Assembly: GCA_963585895.1 (NCBI GenBank)
Contig: OY757921.1
Span: forward strand, 87,585,807-87,649,806
Origin: Sepioteuthis lessoniana
Lineage: Eukaryota > Mollusca > Cephalopoda > Myopsida > Loliginidae
Direction of reading: 5' to 3'
DNA: 64,000 bases
A program made the position numbers and the translations under genes. This document shows positions 22,147-30,643 of this stretch, one piece after another. The notes under the pieces are model-generated. The model made no database searches and was not told the origin of the DNA. It was given only the letters and a program-made list of their open reading frames with translations. Every line of letters begins with the position of its first letter. The stretch's first letter is position 1.

Positions 22147-22368
22147 GGATGACGGAGAAGCAGGGACGAACTCAGAAGTGATGTACTCTTATGGACCCCT
22201 ACATATGGCCGAGCAAAAGCAGGACGACCAGCGCGAACATACATTCAGTAACTATGTGAGGATACGGGATGTAGTCCAGAAGACCTGCCAGAGGCGATGA
22301 ACGATAGGGAAAAGTGGGGAGAGAGGGTCAGGGATATCCGTGCTACCAACACGACATAATGATGATGA

Positions 22369-22372
<4 letters not shown>
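22147..22372 (+). pseudogene. RTE-A 3' end fragment
   Basis: Reads 'agcagggacgaactcagaag' (RSRDEL side), atggacccctacatatgg, AEQKQDDQREHTFSNYVRIR region (out of frame for YIQQLCEDTG), gccagaggcgatgaacga, and ends catccg...aacacgacataatgatgatgatgat. The tail runs straight into (TA)n at 22373-22424. Confidence 0.85.

Positions 22373-22424
<52 letters not shown>
22373..22424. repeat. (TA)n microsatellite
   Basis: About 26 TA units between the RTE-A tail and the palindromic element. Confidence 0.95.
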
Positions 22425-22426
<2 letters not shown>

Positions 22427-22735
22427 TTGGTTGTCACTCAGTCACTTTTTAGGTTTGTGTCGAACCAAGTTCATTTAATAAGTAGAGTGCTCAACATCTA
22501 GGATAGAACAATTACATGATAATGATAAATAAATATATATTAGATATATATTTATATTTCATTCGTGGAATTTAGACAGCGACCCTGGGTTTAATTAAGT
22601 TTTTTGCAAAACAGCAGTCATCAGGCAGTTAAGAAAACGTTTTCTTAACTGCCTGATGATTGTTGTTTTGCAAAAAACTCAATTAAACCCAGGGTCGCTT
22701 TCTAAATTCCATGAATTAAATATATATATATATTC
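22425..22735. repeat. palindromic repeat family L, inverted dimer of one end
   Basis: The left half (ggtttgtgtcgaaccaagtt, gtagagtgctcaacatctag, ctgggtttaattaag) meets an inverted copy of its own terminus. Arms of about 75 bp are centred on 22638/22639 (aagaaaacgttttctt), running out to ggaatttaga / tctaaattcc with few mismatches. A single-ended copy lies at 50875-51105. Confidence 0.8.
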
Positions 22736-22995
22736 CAAGCCCCCCACACAAGCAGTATACGAGACAAGGTCAATTTCTAAGCGAAGTTTAACAGGTCTCA
22801 ATTCACAGTTTTCTATTCTCCTATTTGCCGTACCAAAGTTTAAAGAGCATAGCCTACCCTACTATTTACCCATGCTGAATACTGATGATAACAATGATGA
22901 TAATACAGGTGGACTCTATCGTTTCTGATACGAATGGGTTTGTTTCTTTATGCCTTTAGGCCTTGGCCACACGAAGAGAAAGACACAATTCATAA

Positions 22996-23546
22996 TGTGA
23001 CAATACCCCCTCGCCCCCCCCCCGATACGTCAACTTCTTCGAAACCATTTCACTTCTTGGCCGGTGATCAACTAGTGGTTCCGATAGCAGTATCGCACAT
23101 TTCTTCCAGGCTATAGAAATACAATCAAGGGAGTGGGAGAAAAAGATCAAACGAACAATATACTTGGGTTAACTCAAAGTGCAAGAAGAGGAGTTATGTA
23201 ACATTGTATTCTCCATGTGCATTGGTAGACTAACGCTTGCGTGGATTTCTAGCGAAAATTGTACAACCCACGAGGAGCGTTGACTCATCTTGACTGGTCT
23301 TCCCTCACTGCTGCTTGTCTCTATCTCATGCCAACTGGTCTCTCTGGTGTCCGGTCTCGACTGCCTTTGCCATTCTCTGTCGCCCGTCGCCAACTGACTT
23401 CTGTGAGTTCCTTTGTCCAACTCCTCTCGCGTTCACTTACCCACTTCCGGTCACGTTGAGATCTCGAGTCCATACCCTTTGTCTGGTTTCGCGCCAAAAC
23501 AGACAAAGGGGTCGTATGCTTGGCGGACAACCTACATAATGATACA
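22996..23546. mobile_element. solo LTR (LTR-H), 551 bp
   Basis: Starts TGTGACAATACCCCC and ends ACATAATGATACA, with exact 4-bp duplications ATAA at 22992-22995 and 23547-23550. It is CT-rich in the middle and shares gccaaaacagacaaagggg with 25339-25359. Deleting it rejoins LTR-I sequence exactly (aattcataaaagc as at 41430). Confidence 0.85.
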
Positions 23547-23825
23547 ATAAAAGCGTATGCTAATACTTTGCTGATATTCCCCACCACTCGCGGCGCGATT
23601 TGTTGTATCTAAAATCTCAACTCATCTCTGCTGGTTGAAATCCGAACTAATCTGATCTGATCAGATTCGAAAACCCCAACTACTCCCTTCGACGGTCGAA
23701 CCTCAACTCAAAATCCTTAAATTCTCAGGATCATTTCTTCCGGGTATGATGTCATGCATCCACTCGATTCCCTCCAACTGCGCGTCCACCTCCATTTCCA
23801 GTCTGGGAGTTTATTATTAAAGATG

Positions 23826-24300
23826 ATGATTTTTATCATTAAGGGTTTTCAGACTATTGTCTTCATGTTTATGGTTATTTCCACAACTTTTCGGCCGATA
23901 TGTCCTCCAGCCTTATTTAGGTGTATATCGAAATCGGGAACCTACACGGAACTTCGAACTACGTTCTTTATTGAATTCACGGTGGTCGACTGTTCTGATT
24001 CCGTTAGCCATAACCGGGTACAAATGTTAAGTATTCCTATATTGTTACCCCCCCCCGTAGTCAGGATTGAACCTGCAACCACTAGATGATTGTCTCCCTA
24101 GAAGTTTAGGGAACCAACGCCTTTTATCGTTACGTTATGTGTCCAGCAGGACACATAGGTTCCGAGTTCGACAAACACCTGAAGAAGGCCGGAGCACATA
24201 TCGGCCGAAACGTTGTGGAAATAGTAATAAAGATGAATACAACAGTCTGAAAACCCTTAATGATATAAATCATCAAGCTTCATCTCTAAAATTCAGACAA
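23826..24300. repeat. foldback element J with long inverted arms
   Basis: The left arm (gatgatttttatcattaagg, ttttcagactattg, tttccacaacttttcggccg, cagccttatttaggtgt) is inverted at the right (acacctgaagaaggccgga, tatcggccgaaacgttgtgg, cagtctgaaaacccttaatg). The arms are about 100-120 bp and diverged. The centre holds a tRNA-like antisense stretch (ggattgaacctgcaaccact). A relative lies at 51247-51475. Confidence 0.75.
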
Positions 24301-24699
24301 CTGACATGGTGATTGTCATAATGTCTTATCCTTTCTGCGTGGACATTCGAGTGCCCCGTCTGACTACAACACCTGAACCAGAAACAATGAGTAGTTCAAA
24401 GTGTCACCAAAATAAATGATAGAATGTAATTAACGAAAAATGATTAATACAATTAATCATTACTTTAATTATATAACAACCACAGCTAAAGGGAGAATAG
24501 TTGGGTTTATACCTTTTCTGGGTTTATAAGTCTTATGTGAAATGCAAAAAGCCTCGTCCAGGACTTGAATTTGGGACACTGTCTTTTCACTTTGTACGAC
24601 GATAACCATTACATCACAAGCACCTTTTCATAAATGCAGTTTATCTCTTAGTTCTTTGACGTTGAACCACTTCAGAAACAAAACTTTTAATGATTGATT

Positions 24700-24930
24700 G
24701 ATTTCAATGGCGCGTCAACTCGTTTTAGGTTATTTTACGCCCATCGAATAGGAATCAATTTTCAACGGATCTATTTGCCCCAACCGCTCCAGGGTGAGAA
24801 GGGACTCTACGGGGTACGGTCTTCGTACTTTACGCCTCCTAGCTATGGGTTAAATAGCATCACTACTCTAGAATGGTGGCTTTAGCATTAAATAACCCAC
24901 AAAGGTTGATATACTAAAAAACAAAGAAAG
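24700..24930 (+). repeat. SINE-2 3' half and tail variant
   Basis: 'cctagctatgggttaaatag', 'tggtggctttagcattaaat' and 'acccacaaaggttgatatac' are the SINE-2 3' half. A variant CR tail (gtcaactcgttttaggttat) lies at 24705-24740. Confidence 0.65.
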
Positions 24931-24963
24931 AAAGAAATGATCATCTAGTGATGTGGACCCCGT

Positions 24964-25492
24964 TGTTTCCTCTCACACCTGTCCAAGTGGGTATTTCACC
25001 GACTGAACAAAAGATAACGATAAAACAAACAGAGGGTGGAAGGATGAACAGACAAACACGGACTTAGAACTGCAAAATGCAAGCAGGCGAAGTCCGGCGC
25101 ATTCAGTTATCCTATGCATGTATGCATGGCGACCGCGAAAACTTATCGAAAATCCCAGACAGCCACCAAAAATGTTGACTCATCCGGTCACCGCCCTCAC
25201 CGCTCATCATCCAGCCTCTGACTTTCCCCTGCCCTCCGACTGCTCCGGCTCCACGTCCTGAACTCCGAAAACCTCGACCTCCCGGTCTGACCAACGTCCC
25301 TGCTCTTTCTCGCGGGTCAACGCGGACACAGCTCTCTGCGCCAAAACAGACAAAGGGGTCACCCCGGACACCACAACACCGGCCAAAGATGCTGCAGATA
25401 ATTCCCCCCTCCGGCCACCCATCCTCATACAGAGACCTACACATACACATCCACACATACACACACACATGAAGGTCCAATATCGTGCCACA
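24964..25492. mobile_element. candidate solo LTR, related to LTR-H
   Basis: Possible ends TGTTTCCTCTC and TCGTGCCACA with flanks CCGT / CGGT (one mismatch). It has a CT-rich middle and shares gccaaaacagacaaagggg with LTR-H in the same orientation. Ends are tentative. Open frames here (122 and 94 aa, minus) follow from the base composition and show no known domain. Confidence 0.45.
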
Positions 25493-25499
25493 CGGTTAC

Positions 25500-25755
25500 T
25501 TTAAAAATACTCAAAAATAAGTTTTACAATTTAGACGGTAGAAAACCACGTGGACTTGGATAAATAAATTTTGATATTTTCAAACTGTCCCAATATTCCA
25601 ACATTTTTAACAGAAAATTACTCGTACACGTTACGTCTGTGTGCCAAAAGAAAATTCTTAAGAACAAACTATACAAAAATACAAATATGAATTCGATTAC
25701 CTGACTTCTAAGTATAAAATAACCCAAGACAGGTTGAGATACACACTCAGATCGA
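25500..25755. other. no recognised feature
   Basis: AT-rich; nothing seen. Confidence 0.5.
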
Positions 25756-25759
25756 TTTT

Positions 25760-26010
25760 AAGCCATGGATTTGGTTTGGTTTTGTTATTTTAATGACATA
25801 GCAGCATTCTTGGGTTATTTAATGCCAAATCCATCCTTCTAGAACAGAGATTGTACTTTTTAATCCACAGCTGGGAGAACTAGGGGTTTAATACTTTTCG
25901 CATGGGTATTTGTCCGAAATTGAACCTAATAGCGTGACTGGAATTCGAACCCGTTTACTACCATTCCGTATCCAGTACTTTAACCATTACAACAGGAGAA
26001 CACACCCTGA
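25760..26010 (-). repeat. SINE-2, decayed
   Basis: Antisense: tail at 25768-25835 (ttggtttggttttgttattt, gacatagcagcattcttggg), central 'cacagctgggagaactaggg', B box in 'gactggaattcgaacccg', A box 'ctttaaccattacaacagga'. Confidence 0.75.
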
Positions 26011-26012
26011 TT

Positions 26013-26170
26013 TTAACCCATAGATGAGACCATAATAGGTATTACCACTCCACGCCAGCTTGGATCTGAAAGAAATGAAAATAAAGAACTACTCCATTTT
26101 CCCAGGGCTCAATAACTCGAGCTTCACTATCGCATGCAGTTTAGCATTATACCCAGGAATCCCCTTTTTT
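26013..26170 (-). repeat. CR A-domain fragment
   Basis: 'ttttaacccatagatgagac', 'taccactccacgccagcttg', 'ttcccagggctcaataactc' and 'gcagtttagcattataccca' match the A domain read antisense. Confidence 0.65.
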
Positions 26171-26199
26171 AAGGATCTTCCCCATCGATTCAGTTATAC

Positions 26200-26935
26200 G
26201 TATTTAAACCTCGCCGGCGAGGCACTTAATTGTATTAGTGTGAAATGAACACACATGTACTTAAACGATAAGCCCTTATTACAACCTTTTTCCTAAGCTA
26301 AGCTTTGCAAATATAAATATCGATTTTGAACGTTAAAAGTTTATTAAATATCACTAACAAAATTTCTCTTGACTTTCAAATCGATAATTATTTGCGTTAA
26401 AAGTCGATTAACTTATCCTGATACCATTAAGGCTTATTGATTAACGATTTTTAAAAGAAAATTTTAAAAACTTAATAATTTTGATCATCATAAATTTATT
26501 AAGAAGAACACTAAAAGTTAAAAGTTCTGTTCTCCATTTATTGGAGAACCTGTACTTAAAAAAATTATCAACGATTAAATCTTTATTTTATCTCTCATGT
26601 TTTATTAGAAACTGCAATCTCCGTTACAAGGAATTAATAGAAATGTTAGTCATATTGCTTAGAAAAGAGCATTGCTGCGTGCATGGATGTCATTTCTCTA
26701 AATTTCTGAGATAAGAATGTCTCAAAGCATATTTTCAAGCGAATATCTAAAATTCTCAATAAAAATTATTGGTGGATTGTTCAAGATTCTTGAAAGTCAT
26801 TCAATGACTGAATAATCACGATCGATATGCAGGTTGTCCATAAATTTGAACACGGGGGAAATGTCACTAACCGTAAACGACTATAATTGCGCCGTCTCAG
26901 ATTGAAAATAAATTTACCTAACCCCTCCATACGGG
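26200..26935. other. no recognised feature
   Basis: AT-rich. A 77-aa frame (26481-26714) has no recognisable domain or splice context. Confidence 0.45.
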
Positions 26936-26940
26936 TAAGA

Positions 26941-27150
26941 TACGAGGTGCATGCTATAAGTTTCCCGACTTTTTCGTATGGGCACTTTAAATTAATAGTA
27001 CACACATGAAACTCTAGTCCCTTTCGAAGTAATCTCCCCCGACTGCAATGCACTTGTTTTACCGTTACAACAACTTCTGGAATGCCCCATGGAAGTCCTC
27101 TTGTGTGATCGTGTCAATGACCTTTGTCACAGGCTCTTTCATCTCCTCGA
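26941..27150 (-). pseudogene. mariner (GVQW3-like) 3' end only
   Basis: Begins acgaggtgcatgctataagt (terminus) and covers the last coding part: gaacttctggaatgcc region, minus-strand VTKVIDTITQEDFHGAF-type. It stops abruptly at 'ctcctcgatt' where SINE-1 sequence begins. Confidence 0.75.
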
Positions 27151-27345
27151 TTTTAACCTGTTAAACTCTGCAGAAAAACTGACCTTGTGTCACAACTTTC
27201 TCGTGTAAATATGAACGAACAATGTACGCGAATTACTAAAACCATAAAATCCCTAGATGGATTGATATATGGATTTATGGATTGATATATGGATTACTAA
27301 GACTATAAAATAACTCTAGATGGATTGATATACCGATAAAATCTG
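27151..27345 (+). repeat. SINE-1 3' scrap plus short tandem repeat
   Basis: 'ttaacctgttaaactctgca' and 'actgaccttgtgtcaca' are SINE-1. Then 27240-27345 holds three repeats of 'tagatggattgatatatgga' type. Confidence 0.6.
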
Positions 27346-27404
27346 TTAGTCTATTAATGTGTTTTGATTCTTACAGCAGATATTAATATTTTCCCCTAAA
27401 GCAA

Positions 27405-27665
27405 GAAAGTGGGTGGTGCAACGGTTAACGTCTTAGAGAATGGAATTGGTGATCCAAGTTCGAAACTGGGACAAATTTTCAGTTGATGCTAATGACCTTG
27501 GGGAGAAGTATCACTCATTTTCCCTACCCACATCAATGAATAAATCGTATGGCAGACTGGGATTTCTAGACTTGATTAGACAACCAGTCTACGAGAAGGA
27601 AAAATGTGAACTCAGAAAAACTGTACTCTTCTTTAAAATGTCCAATTCTGACGGAGGGCACATTC
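27405..27665 (+). repeat. SINE-1, degraded
   Basis: tRNA-like head 'gtgggtggtgcaacggttaa' with B box 'ccaagttcgaaactggg', central 'gaccttggggagaagtatca' and 'ggcagactgggatttctaga', tail 'ggaaaaatgtgaactcag'. Confidence 0.7.
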
Positions 27666-27707
27666 TCCCATAAACGGACCTAAACAGTTATATTAAAAAT
27701 AATAGTT

Positions 27708-28000
27708 AGTCAGTAAAGGTTTATGGCATATTAACGCCTGTAGGTTATTTAATGCCTAACACTTGTTAACGAATGATTAGGGAACTGGGGTTCGATCCCA
27801 GCTCGAGTCGTATCAAAGACTAAAAAATGATACTTGATACCTCCTTGCTTAACACTCAGCACTAAAAGGTACGTATCAAGGGTAAAATTAAGCAATCTAG
27901 GGAAAGGAGTTGCACTCTCCCCTACACCCCCATTTTAATAGCTATTGAAAAGGGAACCTTCGGGTAGCCTTCAATAACGGTCGCCAACTTTACTTTTATA
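27708..28000 (+). repeat. SINE-3 after a CR-type tail
   Basis: The CR/SINE-2 tail is at 27712-27765 (tatggcatattaacgcctgt). SINE-3 follows: A box 'aacgaatgattagggaactg', B box 'ggttcgatcccagctcgag', body 'cctccttgcttaacactcag', end 'taacggtcgccaactttac', then (TA)n. Confidence 0.75.
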
Positions 28001-28164
28001 TATATATATATATATATATATTGTAAACGAATAGTTAGTTGTTAATATTATTAAACAAATCAGAGATCATTAGTTTGTACAAAGCAATTGAGTCGCTGAT
28101 GTTTTTCGTAATACTAATAATTCAAATATACTAGTATGAGAATATATATACTAAAAACATACTA

Positions 28165-28700
28165 ACTGCATCTCTGTTTTCTGGATATGCCTCTAAGCAA
28201 TCTGATGTCGAGGCTCTTGCAATACTCGAGCTTTCAGTAATGCGGAGTATCCCTCTATCGCCATTGCTCTCCCCTCCTATCTGGCTTGGAGTTGTTGTAT
28301 CTGATAGGACCCTTTCTATAGGTCAAATAAAATTGTTTGACATGAAAAGTGTGTGCAAACTAATGACTTATGCTAAATTGAATAAAACTTCTTAATGATT
28401 TAAATCTGAGTAAACAAATGAGATCTGTTAGATTGAATTGTTAATAACATATTGCCATACTTGGAAAAATTTTACTGAAGGTAACCAATTGAATTATAGT
28501 CAATAGAAATATTCGTATTTGATAGAAATACTTGAAACCATTCAACCGTGTGCATCGGAAAAAATGACCGCAGGCTAGTTTAAAAATGTTATCAACAATA
28601 TGTGTTTACAAATCATATATATTTAATATATATGTAAAAACAGTATTTAGCTTTAAATAACGTATAAGGGTTGATATGCCATAAAACCAAACAAAACCAA
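28165..28700 (+). repeat. CR, degraded, sense plus
   Basis: A domain at 28165-28330 (actgcatctctgttttctgg, gcctctaagcaatctgatgt, ggaccctttctataggtcaa), decayed array, and hairpin tail at 28650-28695 (aataacgtataagggttgat, atgccataaaaccaaac). Confidence 0.65.
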
Positions 28701-28764
28701 TTTAACATCAGTTATTCGTTTGCAAACAGTTAAATTGTTTCAACTTTTGATAATGACTTTTTTT

Positions 28765-28990
28765 ATTTCCAGTAGACTCATAGATAGGACCCTAACAGGT
28801 ACTAAAGATCCAGATTTGAGTGGACCTGGGAGTAATGTCAATGAAGGGGTTCTCCACATTCCCCAAAGCTCGAGAACTCAAGCTTCAACATCTGATGCTT
28901 TAGTGTCATATCTAACAGACTTGTGAGGAGCTGTCTTATCCTTCTGCAGAGATGCTGCCAGTGTATTCAACAGCCCCAGCCGACTGGGCT
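28765..28990 (-). repeat. CR A domain
   Basis: 'actcatagataggaccctaa', 'gagtggacctgggagtaatg', 'gttctccacattccccaaag' and 'cagccccagccgactgggct'. It lies head-to-head with the previous CR. Confidence 0.8.
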
Positions 28991-28999
28991 TTCCAACTT

Positions 29000-29380
29000 G
29001 TATACCAAAAAGGTTTGAACAATAATGCAAATGATCAAATCGATCCGAGGGAAACGGAGAAAAAGTTTAAGAAGATTAAGGAAAGAACAAACACAATCTG
29101 GACTAAGCATAGGCCACACACATCTAATCCATTTATACTTACTTAAAGGAGAATATCAACCACTGAAAGCAATTCGATAGGCCGCACAGTGCAATACATC
29201 TTGACTGAATGCACACCCCTTATCTCAGTATGACATAAATCTTATAAATAATATAATTGATTGAAACTATCTGTAAATAAAGAAATCGAGAAAATGATCT
29301 CATATCTCAAAACCAGATGTTACAAAATAGATGAAATCCATTACTATGATAATGAATTATTACTGTGACAAGAAACTCCA
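29000..29380. other. no recognised feature
   Basis: Holds 'gaaatcgagaaaatgatct', seen again at 35458-35478; otherwise nothing. Confidence 0.45.
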
Positions 29381-29384
29381 TATC

Positions 29385-29565
29385 AGATGGTGTGAGTATA
29401 TGCTTGATCTGGATTCTGTATGGGTACAGCTGAAGATTTTTCTTTAAGATTCTTTTCAACGATGCACGGGAAATAGCAAGTTCTTGGGAACGTCTTCAGA
29501 AGGTCTTTTCAGACTCCTTCCGACAGACTCTCTCACAGTATCCACATATCCAGAACATCTTGCCA
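29385..29565 (-). pseudogene. IS630/Tc1-like transposase HTH fragment
   Basis: The minus strand reads VRESVGRSLKRPSE, then after a frame change RRSQELAISRASLKRILKKN and LQLYPYRIQIKHILTPSDM. The pattern 'rRsqeLgiSrtslwRiLkkdLklhPYriqlvqeL.p.D' is the N-terminal helix-turn-helix and linker of a DDE transposase group found in insects and other invertebrates. No catalytic domain follows. Old and frameshifted. Confidence 0.65.
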
Positions 29566-29900
29566 GATCTGGTATTTTTTACTTTTTTGTTGAGGCTGTA
29601 TATTGAAGCTTTGGCTTGATATTTGTGTGCTCAACGATAAATTTGGCTTTTCTGGGGATAATTGTTCAGGTTAAATTTCCAGCCAAATTTTGCTTGCACA
29701 GTTTTAAATGATGTTGTCTCCAAATAAGAGACGCAAAATATTTTTCCTCTCTTTTACAAGACATTGTAATCGAGGGTAAATTACTGTTATTGAATACAAT
29801 TTTCAAATAAAAAACAAAAAAGAAAATATTATTAGTAGTTGAGTTATTAGCAATCACATGGGTCCTTGTATATTGAGACACCCTACACAAATTGTAAGGA
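29566..29900. other. no recognised feature
   Basis: AT-rich; no repeat or coding match. Confidence 0.45.
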
Positions 29901-29902
29901 GG

Positions 29903-30150
29903 GGGTCTTCCAGGTGTAATGGTTAAAGCGACGGACTGCGGAATCGTAGTACGCGAGTTCGTACTCCAGTCGCGCTATTACGTTCACTTTCGGACAAATA
30001 CCCTTGGGAAAGGTATGAGCCCCTAATCCTCCCAACTATGGGTTAAATAGTACCACTACTGTTCTTCTGGGAGAATGGCTTTGGCATTAAATAACCTACA
30101 AAGGTTGATATGCCATTAAACAAAGAAACCAAACCAAACCAAACAAAGTG
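29903..30150 (+). repeat. SINE-2, complete
   Basis: tRNA-like head with A box 'ccaggtgtaatggttaaagc' and B box 'gcgagttcgtactccag', central 'acccttgggaaaggtatgag' and 'cctcccaactatgggttaaa', and the tail ending with aaaggttgatatgccattaa and repeated aaacc. Confidence 0.85.
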
Positions 30151-30643
30151 TATGTCTATGAAGTATAATCATTAACTATGTTTTGTTTTGTGTTCTTTTT
30201 AAACAAAAATATTTAGTTTGGTTTCTCAGTTTAATGGCACAGCAACCTTAGTGAACCATTTAATGCCCCAGTCATCGTTGGTGAAGTAAAGCAGTAGGGT
30301 ATGAACCATTACTTCCCAATGCAGAGAGGAGATGGTTCATACCTTTCCCAAGGGTAATAGTCTGGTTTGGTGTGTTTGGTTTTATGGCATATCAACCTTT
30401 GTAGGTTATTTAACGCCAAATCCAGTTTTATGTGAATAATATGTTCTATTGAAAACAGTTCAGTTTAGCATAAGTACACAGTTTAATTGTCAAAAACATT
30501 TCCATTTCCAACGATTCAAGCAGTTATATGTAACAATTCAGTTAAGTGTAAATACAGTTCTATTGTCGAAAAACAGTTCTATTTGAAATAATACGGTTAA
30601 GCATAAGCACGAAGTTTAAGTGTAAGTACGGTTTAATTGTCAA

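Larger units (their letters stand above)
22873..24478 (-). mobile_element. LTR-I copy carrying two nested insertions
   Basis: Homologous to 41337-41872: actctatcgtttctgatacg, agacacaattcata, tcgaacctcaactcaaaatc, gagtgccccgtctgactaca, ttaattatataaca. Flanks ccca / acca are a near 4-bp duplication. Removing the inner LTR-H (22996-23546) and the foldback element (23826-24300) leaves about 0.55 kb, the length of the other LTRs. Minus begins TGTTATATAATTAAAG and is probably sense. Confidence 0.7.
22736..24640 (-). repeat. SINE-1 split by LTR-I
   Basis: The 3' half is at 22736-22872 (agcgaagtttaacaggtctc ... ctactatttaccca). It resumes at 24479 with accacagctaaagggagaat and 'ggtttataccttttctgggt', then the tRNA head region 'aggacttgaatttgggacac' and 'gataaccattacatcacaag' near 24570-24625. 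Confidence 0.75.

Noticed and set aside
22252..22437. Frame with a Tyr/Ile run
   Set aside because: Translation of (TA)n joined to the antisense end of RTE-A.
23754..24089. 111-aa frame
   Set aside because: Runs across the edge of LTR-I and the arm of foldback element J; chance frame.
25112..25491. 122- and 94-aa frames in CT-rich DNA
   Set aside because: They lie within a candidate LTR and owe their length to base composition; no domain seen.
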